From Leisingera sp. JC1 (lineage in GTDB: Bacteria > Pseudomonadota > Alphaproteobacteria > Rhodobacterales > Rhodobacteraceae): a DNA stretch of 64,000 nucleotides. The stretch's first letter is position 1. Every line of letters starts with the position of its first letter. Location of the stretch: positions 241,100-305,099 of the forward strand of contig NZ_LYUZ01000081.1 in assembly GCF_001679925.1 (NCBI RefSeq), read 5' to 3'. Below are positions 44,584-54,063 of the stretch, piece by piece. The notes under the pieces were generated by a model that saw only the letters and a list, made by a program, of their open reading frames with translations, had not been told where the DNA came from and did not search any database. The position numbers and the translations under genes were made by a program.

Positions 44584-45566
44584 GCGGCGGCCTCCGGTAT
44601 TTGCGCGCTCAGCGCTTCTGGCAGCAGCGCCAGCACTTCCGCCGGGTTCTTCTCCGTCAGCACGGCCCGGCGCATGGCGGGACCTGTTCCGGCCTCATCC
44701 ATGTACCAGCCCAGATGCTTGCGCGCGACGCGGACCCCAAGATCCTGCCCGTAGAAATCCAGCATTGCCCGGTAATGCTCTGAAACCATTTGAATAAACG
44801 CATCTCCTTGCGGAATTTCCGGTGCCGGTGTGGCCCATAGGTGATGCGCCACTTCTGCCAGCAGCCAGGGCCTGCCTTCGGCTCCGCGCCCGATCATCAC
44901 GCCATCGGCGCCGGACTGCTCCAGCGCTTGCCGGGCAGAGGCGGTATCAACGATATCGCCATTGGCCAGCAGCGGCACAGTCACCGCGTCCTTCACCGCC
45001 CGGATCGCCGCCCAATCGGCAGATCCCTTGTAGAACTGGCAGCGGGTGCGGCCGTGGATCGTCACCATCTGTACCCCGGCCTCGCAAGCCCGGCGGGCCA
45101 CATCCGGCGCGTTGAGGCAGTTATCATCCCAGCCCAGCCGTGTCTTCAGCGTCACCGGCACGTCCACAGCTTCCACAACTGCCTCGATCAGTTTCAGCGC
45201 ATGATCCGGTGTCTTCAACAAGGCAGAGCCGGAATAGCCGTTTGTCACCTTCTTGGCCGGGCAGCCCATATTGATGTCGATGATCCGGGCGCCCTGCCCG
45301 GCCACCTGTTTCGCCGCCTCGGCAATCCAGTATTCGTCGCGCCCAGCCAGCTGCACCGCGGTGTTCTCCACATCCGCGCTCAGCTCCGCCCGTTCGCGCA
45401 CGCCGGGCTTGGCCTGCACCATCTCCTGGCTTGCCACCATCTCGCTCACCATCAAACCAACGCCAAAGGAGCGGACCAGATCCCGGAACGGCCGGTCGGT
45501 GATTCCCGCCATCGGAGCCAATGCTATGGGCGGGGACATGGAGGTGGTTCCAAGCGTGAAGGACAA
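44580..45566 (-). CDS. dusB: tRNA-dihydrouridine synthase DusB (NifR3)
   Basis: A 328-residue flavoenzyme reducing uridines in the D-loop of tRNA. The barrel shows IALAPMAGITDRPFRDLVR, MVSEMVASQ, DINMGCPAKKVTNGYSGSALL with the catalytic Cys in GCPAKK, LKTRLGWDD, IHGRTRCQFYKGSADW and NGDIVDTASA. The gene was named nifR3 in Rhodobacter because it heads the ntr operon; the link with nitrogen control is by position only. Divergent from ispDF, with 182 bp between the starts. Confidence 0.95.
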   Translation of the reverse strand: MSFTLGTTSMSPPIALAPMAGITDRPFRDLVRSFGVGLMVSEMVASQEMVQAKPGVRERAELSADVENTAVQLAGRDEYWIAEAAKQVAGQGARIIDINMGCPAKKVTNGYSGSALLKTPDHALKLIEAVVEAVDVPVTLKTRLGWDDNCLNAPDVARRACEAGVQMVTIHGRTRCQFYKGSADWAAIRAVKDAVTVPLLANGDIVDTASARQALEQSGADGVMIGRGAEGRPWLLAEVAHHLWATPAPEIPQGDAFIQMVSEHYRAMLDFYGQDLGVRVARKHLGWYMDEAGTGPAMRRAVLTEKNPAEVLALLPEALSAQIPEAAA

Positions 45567-45670
45567 ATGCCTAATCCTTGTGCAACTGAGAAGTTTTTAT
45601 CCGAAGCTTTTGCTATGCAGCAATGAATTGCGCCTCTGCAAGCCACTCCCGAACCTCATTTGCCTATTTT

Positions 45671-45692
45671 TTAATCACATTCCGCCGGGTGA
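45671..45692. promoter_or_regulatory. Inverted repeat between dusB and ispDF
   Basis: AATCAC, nine bases, then GGTGATT, in the leader region upstream of ispDF, preceded by the A/T-rich CCTATTTTTT. A regulator site is possible; no protein can be assigned. Confidence 0.3.
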
Positions 45693-45748
45693 TTGCCACT
45701 TCCCGCGCCACCTCATAAACAATGCGGGACCTACCGGACGAGGACCGC

Positions 45749-46885
45749 ATGACCACAGCCGCCCTGATCGTCGCCGCCGGACGCGGCACCCGCGCAGGCG
45801 GCGGCACGCCCAAGCAATGGCGCCCGCTCAAGGGCCGCCGGGTGATAGACTGGACCCTCGAAGCCTTTGCGAATGCGGGCGTGGACCTGATCGCACTGGT
45901 TCTGTCACCGGATGACACAGCCGCCTGGGAAGAATTCTCCGGCCATCCCGGACTGTTTCTGGCCGAAGGCGGCGCCGAACGGGCAGCCTCTGTGCTGAAC
46001 GGGCTGAAGACACTGGAGACAAATGGCGTGGACAAGGTACTGATCCACGACGCCGCCCGCCCCTGTGTCAGCCCTGCCCTGATCCGCAGCATTCTCAACG
46101 CCTTGGACGAAACAGCTGCCGCAGCCCCGGCGCTTGCCGTGACCGACGCGCTGTGGACCGGCGAAGACGGCATCGTCACCGGCCCCCAGGACCGCACCGG
46201 CCTGTTCGCCGCGCAGACGCCCCAGGGTTTCCGGTTTCGGGACATTCTGGCAGCACATCTTGCCCACCCCGGCGGGGCCGCCGATGATGTGGAGGTGGCG
46301 CGCGATGCTGGGCTTGACGTGACCATCATTCCGGGGGAGCCGGACAACATCAAAATAACCCGCCCCGAGGATTTCACCCGGGCGGAACGCATTCTGGGAG
46401 CAGACATGGATATCAGGCTTGGCAACGGCTACGACGTGCACCGCTTCGGCCCCGGCGACAGAGTGATCCTGTGCGGGGTGGAAATCCCGCATGAGAAAAC
46501 CCTGCAAGGCCACTCCGACGCCGATGTTGGTATGCACGCTGTCACCGACGCCATCTATGGCGCGCTTGCGCAGGGCGACATCGGCCAGCACTTCCCGCCC
46601 TCCGACCCGCAGTGGAAAGGCGCTGCCAGCGAGATTTTCCTGCGCCACGCCGCCAACCTGGCGCGCGAGATGGGGTTCACCCTGTCGAACGTCGACTGCA
46701 CCCTGGTCTGCGAATACCCCAAGGTTGGCCCGCACGCAGCCAAGATGCGCGCAGTGATGGCTGAGATCCTGGGCATCGGCACAGACCGCGTGTCGATCAA
46801 GGCCACCACGTCGGAGCGCCTCGGCTTCACCGGCCGCGGAGAAGGCATCGCTGCAATCGCCACAGCAGCACTGGTGAAGTCATGA
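45749..46885 (+). CDS. ispDF: Bifunctional IspD/IspF isoprenoid enzyme
   Basis: A 378-residue fusion of two enzymes of the MEP pathway. Residues 1-220 are the MEP cytidylyltransferase: [33 protein letters not shown] and [10 protein letters not shown]. Residues about 222-378 are MECDP synthase: GNGYDVHRF, the metal ligands in [20 protein letters not shown], and [12 protein letters not shown]. Such fusions are common in alphaproteobacteria; in other bacteria the two genes are separate. The start at ATG 45749 has GAGGA upstream; an earlier ATG at 45722 is possible but unneeded. It overlaps pgpA by four bases. Confidence 0.96.
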   Translation: MTTAALIVAAGRGTRAGGGTPKQWRPLKGRRVIDWTLEAFANAGVDLIALVLSPDDTAAWEEFSGHPGLFLAEGGAERAASVLNGLKTLETNGVDKVLIHDAARPCVSPALIRSILNALDETAAAAPALAVTDALWTGEDGIVTGPQDRTGLFAAQTPQGFRFRDILAAHLAHPGGAADDVEVARDAGLDVTIIPGEPDNIKITRPEDFTRAERILGADMDIRLGNGYDVHRFGPGDRVILCGVEIPHEKTLQGHSDADVGMHAVTDAIYGALAQGDIGQHFPPSDPQWKGAASEIFLRHAANLAREMGFTLSNVDCTLVCEYPKVGPHAAKMRAVMAEILGIGTDRVSIKATTSERLGFTGRGEGIAAIATAALVKS

Positions 46886-47388
46886 AAAAGTCGCGCCTCG
46901 CCTTCCTGATCGGCACCGTGGGCGGCGTCGGCTATCTGCGCCCGGCCCCCGGCACCTGGGGCTCGCTTGCCGCCCTTCCCATGGCCTATGCGCTGCACCA
47001 GCTGGGCGGGTTCCTGCTGCTGGCGCTAGCAACCGTGATCTGCATGGTGGTGGGCGTTTGGGCGGCGGAAGCGATGACCCGCAACCGCGAAAACATGGAC
47101 CCCTCGGAATTTGTCCTCGATGAGGTCGCAGGCCAGTTCATTGCGCTCTGGGCTGTGTCCTACCCGGCCTGGGCGCATGATATCGAGATCACCGCGCTAT
47201 GGCCGGGCTGGATTGCCGCCTTTGCGCTGTTCCGCCTGTTCGACATCTTGAAACCCGGCCCTGTCGGCTGGGCCGACCGGCAGAAGGGCGCAACCGGTGT
47301 GATGATGGACGACATCATCGCGGGCATCCTGGCCGCCATCTGTGTCGCCGCCCTCGCATTCCTGTCGCACGGCGTTTTGGGGATGTGA
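46882..47388 (+). CDS. pgpA: Phosphatidylglycerophosphatase A
   Basis: A 168-residue membrane phosphatase removing phosphate from phosphatidylglycerol phosphate. It has [19 protein letters not shown] at the N-terminus, the acidic site [17 protein letters not shown], and [32 protein letters not shown], all characteristic of PgpA, with three or four helices. It sits in the ispDF-pgpA-cinA operon, a usual alphaproteobacterial order. Confidence 0.94.
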   Translation: MKKSRLAFLIGTVGGVGYLRPAPGTWGSLAALPMAYALHQLGGFLLLALATVICMVVGVWAAEAMTRNRENMDPSEFVLDEVAGQFIALWAVSYPAWAHDIEITALWPGWIAAFALFRLFDILKPGPVGWADRQKGATGVMMDDIIAGILAAICVAALAFLSHGVLGM

Positions 47389-47390
47389 GC

Positions 47391-47882
47391 ATGAGCGCGG
47401 ATGAGCTGATCAGACGCGCGACCGCCGCAGGCATCACCATCGCCACGGCTGAAAGCTGCACCGGCGGCATGATAGCGGCCGCGCTCACCGATATTCCCGG
47501 CTCCTCCGCCGTGGTTGACCGCGGCTTTGTCACCTACTCCAATGCCGCCAAGATGCAGATGCTGGGGGTAAAAGCAGAAACTCTGGACGCCGTTGGCGCC
47601 GTCAGCGAGGAGGTCGCCGCGGAAATGGCCGAAGGTGCGGTGCGGAACGCTGGTGTCACCCTGGCCGTCTCCGTCACCGGCATCGCCGGCCCCGGCGGGT
47701 CGGAGTTCAAGCCAGAGGGCCGCGTTTGCTTTGGCCTGGCCCGCGCAGGCCAGACTGCCACAACAGAAACCGTGGAATTCGGCGCCATCGGCCGGGCAAA
47801 TGTCCGCGCCGCCACCTGCGATCACGCGCTGGAACTGCTGGCGCAGGCGATTTCCCAAATCGAACGCGAAACGGGCAGCTGA
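47391..47882 (+). CDS. CinA C-terminal-domain protein (nicotinamide-nucleotide amidohydrolase)
   Basis: A 163-residue protein corresponding to PncC, the C-terminal domain of CinA, which hydrolyses NMN to nicotinate mononucleotide. Motifs: ATAESCTGGMIAAALTDIPGSSAVVDRGFVTYSN (key TAESCTGG), VSVTGIAGPGGSEFKPEGRVCFG. The N-terminal CinA domain is absent, as is normal for stand-alone PncC. It starts two bases after the pgpA stop. An alternative frame opens farther upstream inside pgpA and is not a gene. Confidence 0.92.
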   Translation: MSADELIRRATAAGITIATAESCTGGMIAAALTDIPGSSAVVDRGFVTYSNAAKMQMLGVKAETLDAVGAVSEEVAAEMAEGAVRNAGVTLAVSVTGIAGPGGSEFKPEGRVCFGLARAGQTATTETVEFGAIGRANVRAATCDHALELLAQAISQIERETGS

Positions 47883-48021
47883 CCCGCTGCGGCGCTCAAA
47901 TTTTCAGCACTTGCAAAAAAGCCCCGTTTTTGTGCGCCTCCCGCGCCCCTGCCGCTTTTTTCTGCGCCCCGACTGCGCTTTCTCCTGACCTCACCGGTTT
48001 TTGAGGGGAAGGAACAATCGG

Positions 48022-49203
48022 ATGAACGGAGCGGATACCGCATGGATCATAGTGGCCACGGCCCTGGTCCTCTTCATGACACTGCCAGGCCTGGCCCTGT
48101 TCTACGGCGGCCTTGTGCGTGCCCGTAATGTGCTCAGCGTCTTCATGCATTGCTATGCCATTGCCTGTTTGATGAGCGTTCTGTGGCTGGCCTTCGGCTA
48201 TACGATTGCCTTCGGAAGCGGCACCTCCGGTATCTGGGGCGGTCTGGACAAGATGTTCCTGAACGGAGTCACTGCCGACAGCCTGTCCGGCACCCTGCCC
48301 GAGGTTCTGTTCTTTGCCTTTCAGATGACATTTGCCATCATCACGCCCGCGCTGATTGTCGGTGCCTATGTGGAGCGTGTCGGCTTCGGCTTTGTGCTGG
48401 TATTCTCCGGCCTCTGGATGCTCTTGTGCTATGCACCTGTCGTGCATTGGATCTGGGGCGGCGGCTTCCTGGCGGACGGCGGCATCTTCGGCGACGTGGG
48501 CGTCAAGGACTTTGCCGGCGGCATCGTGGTGCATGAAACCGCGGGCCTCGCAGCCCTGATCATCGCCTTCTTCCTCGGCCCGCGCAAAAACCGCACCATC
48601 CCGCCGCACAATCCCGGTTATGTAATGATCGGTGCCGCGATGCTGTGGGTCGGCTGGTTCGGCTTCAACGGCGGCTCGCAGCTGGCCGCAGACGGCGGTG
48701 CGGCGATGGCGCTGACCGTGACCCATATCTCTGCGGCCACCGCGTCGCTGACCTGGGCGCTGTGGGAAAAGATCAAATACGGCAAGGCGTCCCTCGTGGG
48801 TCTGGTCACCGGCACCATTGCGGGCCTCGCCTCGATCACCCCAGCCTCCGGCTTTGTCGGCCCGGTGGAGGCGCTGATCATCGGTGCCATTGCCGGTGTG
48901 CTGTGCCAGGAGATGGTCAATCTGGTGCGCAACAAGATGCAGATCGACGACACCCTCGATGTCTTTGCCGTGCACGGCGTCGGCGGCATCTTCGGCACCA
49001 TCATGATCGCCGTCTTCGGCGCCGGTGCCTGGGCCGCGCAGCTGGGCGCGCTGGTGATCGTCGGCATCTTCACCGTGGTTGTGACCATCGCGCTGGTGAA
49101 GATCTCCGCTTTGATCACATCCCTGCGCGTGGATCTTGAAAGCGAGACCAACGGCCTCGATCTCTCTGTTCACGGTGAGCGCGCATACGACATGAACAGC
49201 TGA
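48022..49203 (+). CDS. Ammonium transporter, Amt family
   Basis: A 393-residue membrane channel with about 11 helices. Signatures: GLALFYGGLVRARNVLSV near the start, HWIWGGGFLADGG, DFAGGIVVHETAGLAAL with the pore histidine, GAAMLWVGWFGFNGGSQLAAD, and the second pore histidine in DVFAVHGVGGIFGT. There is no signal peptide, unlike E. coli AmtB. ATG 48022 has GGAAGGA 8 bases upstream. No glnK lies beside it, although the ntr operon is 3 kb away, and NtrC is a likely regulator by general knowledge. A strong terminator follows. Confidence 0.94.
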   Translation: MNGADTAWIIVATALVLFMTLPGLALFYGGLVRARNVLSVFMHCYAIACLMSVLWLAFGYTIAFGSGTSGIWGGLDKMFLNGVTADSLSGTLPEVLFFAFQMTFAIITPALIVGAYVERVGFGFVLVFSGLWMLLCYAPVVHWIWGGGFLADGGIFGDVGVKDFAGGIVVHETAGLAALIIAFFLGPRKNRTIPPHNPGYVMIGAAMLWVGWFGFNGGSQLAADGGAAMALTVTHISAATASLTWALWEKIKYGKASLVGLVTGTIAGLASITPASGFVGPVEALIIGAIAGVLCQEMVNLVRNKMQIDDTLDVFAVHGVGGIFGTIMIAVFGAGAWAAQLGALVIVGIFTVVVTIALVKISALITSLRVDLESETNGLDLSVHGERAYDMNS

Positions 49204-49238
49204 CCCCGGCTATGACGGATGCCGCCACTCACGGCAAA

Positions 49239-49282
49239 CGGTGCCATTTTGCACCGGACGGGTCCCCTCGGGGACCCGTTTT
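49239..49282 (+). terminator. Tandem hairpins ending the amt transcript
   Basis: CGGTGC/GCACCG (49239-49256), then ACGGGTCCC/GGGACCCGT with a 4-base loop (49258-49279) and four T residues. A good intrinsic terminator on the plus strand. Confidence 0.8.
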
Positions 49283-49287
49283 CTGTT

Positions 49288-49929
49288 TCAAGTCATAGGG
49301 GTTAGCAGCCAGGCCTGTTCCAGCGCGTTGCACCGTTCTCCGATACGGCCATCCGCGGCGCGCTCCTCGATCAAGGTGATGCCATGGCTGCCCTGATAGA
49401 GCGCACGCACTGCTGATTCCGGCACCGAAAACGGCGGACCATCCATCAGGGACTGATCATAGTCAAAGCCGATCAGCAGCTGTTTCGCAGTGCCGGTGAT
49501 CCGGTTCAGATGCGCCGCATAGGCCTGCCGGTCCTCCGGCTTCACCGCAACCAGCGCCGCCCGGTCATAGACCGCGTCAACCGCGCCAAGATTTGCCGGT
49601 GACAGGGAGAAGAAATCACCTGCATAAAGGGTCAGTTCGCCTGACTGATAGCGGGTTAGCCCATCTGCCTGCGAGACGTCCGGTGTCTGCCCCAGCCGGG
49701 CAAAGACCTCCTCCACCGCGCCATGATTGAACTCAACACCGGTCACACGCAGTCCCTGTGACAGCAGCCAGTCCAAGTCCAGCGCCTTGCCGCAAAGAGG
49801 AACAAAGACGGATTGGCCCGCCCCCAGTACGAGCTGGGAAAAATGTTTAGTCAGCAATGAGTTGGGCGCGGCCTCGTGAAACCCGATGCGGTTCTCGCGC
49901 CAGCGCGCCTGCCAGAATTCCTGTTCCAT
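49288..49929 (-). CDS. tpm: Thiopurine S-methyltransferase family protein
   Basis: A 213-residue class I SAM-dependent methyltransferase. It begins MEQEFWQARWRENRIGFHE, the characteristic N-terminus (WxxRWxxNxIGFH) of bacterial TPMT, followed by VFVPLCGKALDLDWL, GVEFNHGAVEEVF and AVYDRAALVAV. Bacterial members methylate selenium and tellurium oxyanion products or thiopurines. Divergent from nothing; it lies beyond the amt terminator, and a short gap separates it from the ratA-like gene on the same strand. Confidence 0.92.
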   Translation of the reverse strand: MEQEFWQARWRENRIGFHEAAPNSLLTKHFSQLVLGAGQSVFVPLCGKALDLDWLLSQGLRVTGVEFNHGAVEEVFARLGQTPDVSQADGLTRYQSGELTLYAGDFFSLSPANLGAVDAVYDRAALVAVKPEDRQAYAAHLNRITGTAKQLLIGFDYDQSLMDGPPFSVPESAVRALYQGSHGITLIEERAADGRIGERCNALEQAWLLTPMT

Positions 49930-50022
49930 TGCGGGGTGCTCCTTCCATGGAAAATGACGAATTCAGCCGTTGATACGACTTGAAGCCCGCTTGAGGTCAA
50001 CAGGTATCTGCGCAACGAAACC

Positions 50023-50469
50023 CTAGCCGTACAGCTCCGCCGCACGGCGTTCAAAGGCACGCACGATCCGCTGCATGGCCTCGTTGAAAACCACGCCGAT
50101 AATTCCCTGCAGAACCGCGTTCTTGAATTCGAAATCGACGAAGAAATCTACGTCGCAGCTGCCGTCCTCGCGCGGGGTGAAGATCCAGTGGGATTTCATG
50201 TAGCGGAACGGGCCGTCCAGATACTCGGTATCGATTTTTCTCTCGCCCGGATAAAGGGTTACCCGGCTGCCGAACCGTTCCCGGAAGACCTTGAAGGAGA
50301 TCACAAGATCCGCCTCCATCACCTCTGCCTCGCCCATCGGGGCACGGCTGCGGATACGGGCCGCGGCGCACCACGGAAGGAACTTGGGATACTGCGCCAC
50401 ATCGGCCACCAGATCGTACATCTGCTGTGCCGAGTAGGGCATCTGGCGGGTTTCCGAGTGTGTGGGCAT
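50023..50469 (-). CDS. RatA/COQ10-like START-domain protein
   Basis: A 148-residue small protein with the polyketide-cyclase/START fold. Motifs: YSAQQMYDLVADVAQYPKFLPWCAAARI at the N-terminus, then FRERFGSRVTLYPGERKIDTEYLDGPFR and DVDFFVDFEFKNAVLQGIIG. Homologues are labelled ubiquinone-binding COQ10 or ribosome-association toxin RatA; in alphaproteobacteria this is usually a COQ10-type coenzyme Q chaperone. I see no antitoxin gene beside it, so the toxin label is not supported. It is transcribed divergently from hpt, with 74 bp between. Confidence 0.86.
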   Translation of the reverse strand: MPTHSETRQMPYSAQQMYDLVADVAQYPKFLPWCAAARIRSRAPMGEAEVMEADLVISFKVFRERFGSRVTLYPGERKIDTEYLDGPFRYMKSHWIFTPREDGSCDVDFFVDFEFKNAVLQGIIGVVFNEAMQRIVRAFERRAAELYG

Positions 50470-50543
50470 CTGTCCGCTGATTTTCTGCTACAATTACCGG
50501 GCGTGATGTCCTATGTACGCGCGGGAAATTCAAGGGGGCAGCC

Positions 50544-51089
50544 ATGACACAGCGTCCATATGTCATTGATGTGATGATCTCGGCCAAGGCAATCGCCGCG
50601 CGGATCGAGGAGCTTTGCGAGGAAATCCAGAAGGAATTCGGCAATACCGACAAGCTGGTCGTGGTTGGCCTGCTGCGCGGCAGTTTCGTGTTCATCGCCG
50701 ATCTGGTGCGGGAGCTGGACCTGCCGATCGAGGTCGATTTCCTGGAGGCGTCCTCTTATGGCGACTCGATGGAGAGCAGCCGGGAAGTGCGTATTCTCAA
50801 GGACTTGCGCGGTGCCATTGAAGGGCGCGACGTGCTGGTCGTGGAGGATATCGTCGACACAGGCCACACGCTGAACCACGTCACCCACCTGCTGCAAAGC
50901 CGCAATCCGGCACGGCTGAAATCCATTGCGCTGCTGGACAAGCCGTCGCGGCGCGAGGTGGATTTCCGCTCCGACTGGGTGGGTTTTGAGATCCCCGACG
51001 AATTTGTTGTCGGCTATGGCATCGACTATGCACAGCGCAACCGGAACCTGCCGTATATCGGCAAGGTGCGGTTCACTGACGAGGGCTGA
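50544..51089 (+). CDS. hpt: Hypoxanthine phosphoribosyltransferase
   Basis: A 181-residue salvage enzyme making IMP or GMP from hypoxanthine or guanine and PRPP. It has [49 protein letters not shown], the PRPP loop [15 protein letters not shown] and the C-terminal [24 protein letters not shown] with the base-contacting Phe/Asp. Length and motifs are typical of bacterial Hpt. A hairpin 14 bp after the stop is probably its terminator. Confidence 0.95.
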   Translation: MTQRPYVIDVMISAKAIAARIEELCEEIQKEFGNTDKLVVVGLLRGSFVFIADLVRELDLPIEVDFLEASSYGDSMESSREVRILKDLRGAIEGRDVLVVEDIVDTGHTLNHVTHLLQSRNPARLKSIALLDKPSRREVDFRSDWVGFEIPDEFVVGYGIDYAQRNRNLPYIGKVRFTDEG

Positions 51090-51103
51090 ACCGGCCAAGA
51101 ACC

Positions 51104-51126
51104 GGGGGTGACATGCGTGCACCCCC
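51104..51126 (+). terminator. Hairpin after hpt
   Basis: GGGGGTG/CACCCCC with a 9-base loop. The following 200 bp up to the RcnB-like gene contains several more short inverted repeats (for example AACCGGC at 51217 with GCCGGTT at 51231) but no gene. Confidence 0.5.
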
Positions 51127-51334
51127 TGTACACCGCCTGTGCACCGGGGATGCACTCCGGGCCGGGGTCTCATGCAAAACTGCCACAAACCGCGATAAAC
51201 GCACCGTAAACGGGAACCGGCGCCACTCCGCCGGTTTCACACCTGCTACCGGCGCTTTCCGGCGCAGCGTATTTGCCATTTGCGCGCTCCTGCCCCATGT
51301 GATTTCCAAACGCAGCGATCACAGGAGATCCGCA

Positions 51335-51721
51335 ATGCAAAAGTTTTTGACAGCAGCAGCGGCAGCCGCAATGACCCTTTCCCTTGCCCCTGCAGCCACC
51401 CACGCCGGGCCTCCGAAATGGGCTTCCGGGCACAGCAAAAGTGCGGCCCATTATGCCCCCGGCCAAGTGAAAAAACGGCACCACCGCAAGCACCGCCACA
51501 GCCACGACCATGACGACGATCATGATCATGACCGCAGCCGGTATGACGGGCGTATTCATGGCGATGACTGGGTCTATGTGGATGACTACAGCCGCTGGGG
51601 CCTGGAGCCGCCACGCGCAGGGCACCGCTATGTGCGCCAGGGCGACAAGATTTTTGAGGTGGTCAAGGACACGCTGGCGATCATCGGCGCGGTGGCCGTC
51701 GTGAATGCGCTGACCCAGTAA
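51335..51721 (+). CDS. RcnB-like periplasmic protein with His/Asp-rich segment
   Basis: A 128-residue exported protein. The signal peptide runs to about residue 24 (ATHA). Residues 46-71 are a basic and then His/Asp-rich block (for example HRHSHDHDDDHDHD), a likely metal-binding stretch. The C-terminal DWVYVDDYSRWGLEPPRAGHRYVRQGDKIFEVV fits the RcnB family, periplasmic proteins involved in nickel/cobalt homeostasis in E. coli, and ends with a short hydrophobic helix. Ribosome site AGGAG at good spacing. Metal specificity is unknown. The stop is three bases from the end of the convergent M20 gene. Confidence 0.8.
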   Translation: MQKFLTAAAAAAMTLSLAPAATHAGPPKWASGHSKSAAHYAPGQVKKRHHRKHRHSHDHDDDHDHDRSRYDGRIHGDDWVYVDDYSRWGLEPPRAGHRYVRQGDKIFEVVKDTLAIIGAVAVVNALTQ

Positions 51722-51724
51722 GGG

Positions 51725-52867
51725 TCAGCCCAGAAGGTTTCTGAGCGTGTGCAGAAAGATCCCGGCCCCGGCCGGGATTGCTGCATCCGGGAAATCGAAA
51801 TCCGGGTTGTGCAGCTGCGGCTGCGCTTCGCCCGAGCCAAGCCAGAACATCGCAGCCTTGGCCTGTTTGCCGAACTGGCCGAAATCCTCTGACCAGCGCT
51901 GCGGGTAGTCCCGCATCTGCGCCGGATGGCCTGCCGCCGCGCAGGCGGCTTGCAGCACCTCCACCGCATCCGGGTGGTTGGTGCAGGCGTCGAACACGTC
52001 GTCGAATTCTACTGACCCAGTCAGCCCCTCCGCCGCGCAGACCTGCTCCGCCAGTGCGGTGGCCTCTGCGATGAGCTGATCCATCCGGGCATCAGTCACA
52101 GTGCGCAGAGTGGCCCAGACTTCGCCCTCGCCCGGCGCAATGCCAAAGGTCGCTTCGCCCAGCCGGGCATGGGTCAGCGTGACCAGCGCAAATTCCGGCC
52201 CCAGATCACCACCTTGCCCCAGGGAAACAAGGCCCGGCAGCAGTTGGGAAATGGCGCCGGCAGGCGAAACCCCGTCCTGCGGCGCGGCAGCGTGGGAGGT
52301 TTTGCCGGTCAGTTTGATGCGCATGCCGCGCGACGCGCAGTTGGCAGCGCCGGAGCACAAGGCCACCTGACCCACCGGCAGACCCGGCAGGTTGTGCAGG
52401 GAGAAGGCATAATCCGGCGCGATCTGCGCGAAGACCGGATCGGCAATCACCGCCGCTGCACCCTTGCCGGTTTCCTCCGCCGGCTGGAACAGCAGCACGA
52501 CGCGGCCCCGCGCGGGGCGCTGTGCCGACAGGTCCGCGGCTAAAGCCGCAACCATCGTCATATGGCCGTCATGACCGCACAGGTGACCGCGGCCAGCGTG
52601 AGTGGAGCGGTAGGGCTGGTCCGACAGCTCCTCGATCGGCAAGCCGTCGAGTTCACAGCGGATCAGGACCGTGGGGCCGTCCGCACTGCCCACATAGACC
52701 GCGGCAACACCGTGGCCGCCAAGCCTGGTCAGCAGCTGGTCGGGCTGATGCTGGCGCAGGTAGTCCGCCACCATGACGGCGGTCTTCTCCTCGGCGCCGG
52801 AAACCTCGGGGATCTGATGCAGGGCGTGGCGCAGCTGCGTCAGCTGCGCCAAGCGCTCAGGCGTCAT
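51725..52867 (-). CDS. M20 family amidohydrolase (hippurate hydrolase-like)
   Basis: A 380-residue metallopeptidase. Family marks are [45 protein letters not shown] with metal-binding His and Asp, [17 protein letters not shown] with the catalytic Glu pair, and [13 protein letters not shown]. Relatives remove acyl groups from amino acids (hippurate, indole-acetyl or N-acetyl amino acids). It overlaps lipA by four bases (ATGA), so it is co-translated with a lipoate synthase gene without an obvious functional reason. Confidence 0.88.
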   Translation of the reverse strand: MTPERLAQLTQLRHALHQIPEVSGAEEKTAVMVADYLRQHQPDQLLTRLGGHGVAAVYVGSADGPTVLIRCELDGLPIEELSDQPYRSTHAGRGHLCGHDGHMTMVAALAADLSAQRPARGRVVLLFQPAEETGKGAAAVIADPVFAQIAPDYAFSLHNLPGLPVGQVALCSGAANCASRGMRIKLTGKTSHAAAPQDGVSPAGAISQLLPGLVSLGQGGDLGPEFALVTLTHARLGEATFGIAPGEGEVWATLRTVTDARMDQLIAEATALAEQVCAAEGLTGSVEFDDVFDACTNHPDAVEVLQAACAAAGHPAQMRDYPQRWSEDFGQFGKQAKAAMFWLGSGEAQPQLHNPDFDFPDAAIPAGAGIFLHTLRNLLG

Positions 52868-53817
52868 GCCAGGCCCAGCTTCTTGTTACGGGCCTCGCGC
52901 AGACGGGCGAAATCGTCACCTGCGTGATAGGAGGAGCGGGTCAGCGGTGTAGCCGAGACCATCAGGAAACCCTTGCCATAGGCGGCTTTCTCGTAGGATT
53001 TGAACTCCTCGGGCGTCACGAAACGGTCCACTGCGTGGTGTTTCGGCGTCGGCTGCAAGTACTGGCCGATGGTCAGGAAGTCGATGTCCGCAGCGCGCAT
53101 GTCATCCATCACCTGCTTCACCGCCTGCGCGTCTTCGCCCAGGCCGACCATGATGCCGGATTTGGTGAACATGGAGGGGTCCAGTTCCTTGACCCGCTGC
53201 AAGAGCCGCAGGGAGTGGAAATAGCGCGCGCCGGCGCGGACCTCAGGGTAGAGGCCCGGCACGGTTTCCAGATTGTGGTTGAAAACGTCGGGACGTGCCT
53301 CGACCACCGTTTCCAGCACCGACGGATCGCATTTCAGGAAATCCGGGGTCAGGATTTCAATGGTGGTGTTCGGGCTGCGGTGGCGCACCGCGCGGATGGT
53401 CTGGGCAAAATGCTCTGCGCCGCCGTCCTCAATATCGTCGCGGTCCACGGAGGTGATCACAACGTGGTTGAGACCCAGCTTTTCAACCGCATGAGCGACG
53501 CGGCCCGGCTCAAACGCATCCAGCGCCTCAGGCGGCTTACCGGTGGCGATGTTGCAGAAGGAACAGGCGCGGGTGCAGACCTCCCCCATGATCATCATGG
53601 TGGCGTGGCCCTGGCTCCAGCATTCGCCGACATTGGGGCAGCCCGCTTCCTCGCAGACTGTCGTCAGCTTGTTGTCGCGCATGATCTTGTGGGTTTCGGC
53701 ATAACCTTTGCCGCCCGGCGCCTTAACCCGGATCCAGCTTGGCTTCTTGGGCTGAGCGTTGTCGGGACGATGCGCCTTTTCGGGGTGGCGCTGCTCCGGG
53801 ATCTTAAGGTCTCTCAC
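52864..53817 (-). CDS. lipA: Lipoyl synthase
   Basis: A 317-residue radical-SAM enzyme that inserts two sulfurs into octanoyl groups. It contains the auxiliary cluster motif [12 protein letters not shown], the radical-SAM motif [35 protein letters not shown] (in part DRDDIEDGG), GLGED and the C-terminal [24 protein letters not shown]-like [16 protein letters not shown] with the last cluster ligand serine. The start is GTG 53817 with GGAAGGGAAA upstream; the usual ATG is absent. It is followed by the M20 gene. Length is normal. Confidence 0.96.
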   Translation of the reverse strand: MRDLKIPEQRHPEKAHRPDNAQPKKPSWIRVKAPGGKGYAETHKIMRDNKLTTVCEEAGCPNVGECWSQGHATMMIMGEVCTRACSFCNIATGKPPEALDAFEPGRVAHAVEKLGLNHVVITSVDRDDIEDGGAEHFAQTIRAVRHRSPNTTIEILTPDFLKCDPSVLETVVEARPDVFNHNLETVPGLYPEVRAGARYFHSLRLLQRVKELDPSMFTKSGIMVGLGEDAQAVKQVMDDMRAADIDFLTIGQYLQPTPKHHAVDRFVTPEEFKSYEKAAYGKGFLMVSATPLTRSSYHAGDDFARLREARNKKLGLA

Positions 53818-53948
53818 GTGGGTTTCCCTTCCGGCCTTTGGCGTTCTGAGCGGGTTTAACATAGCTGATCTGGCTTGGCACGGGCATATCGTCAACCCTG
53901 CCTTGCCGCCTTGTCATGGCTCAAACTCAGAAAATGTGCCGTTTTTCT

Positions 53949-53978
53949 TTGCCAAAGCGGCGCAGGCGGACACATAAT
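53949..53978 (+). promoter_or_regulatory. Predicted promoter of the lysine-rich protein gene
   Basis: TTGCCA (53949-53954), 18-base spacer, CATAAT (53973-53978). Each box matches five of six consensus bases. The expected transcript would start near 53985 and include the mini-ORF at 54001. Confidence 0.55.
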
Positions 53979-54000
53979 TCCCGCAGGCAAGGAGATTTCA

Positions 54001-54063
54001 ATGCAAATCATTCAGGGAGGGACGCATGGCCAAGGAGCTGGAGAAATTCAAGGCAGAGGCTAA
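54001..54063 (+). CDS. Overlapping leader mini-ORF, 20 aa
   Basis: ATG at 54001 with a textbook ribosome site (AAGGAG, six bases upstream), encoding 20 residues (begins MQIIQGGTHGQGA) in a different frame from the main gene, and stopping 38 bases inside it. The peptide has no recognisable family and is not obviously conserved, so its role, if any, would be to control translation of the main ORF. Its ribosome site is stronger than expected by chance in this GC-rich DNA. Confidence 0.45.
   Translation: MQIIQGGTHGQGAGEIQGRG

Noticed and set aside
47883-48021. Sigma54 promoter for the amt gene
   Set aside because: A TTGC element occurs, but the GG expected 12 bases before its GC is missing.
50023-50469. 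Toxin of a RatA toxin-antitoxin pair
   Set aside because: No antitoxin gene beside it; the COQ10-type reading fits alphaproteobacteria better.
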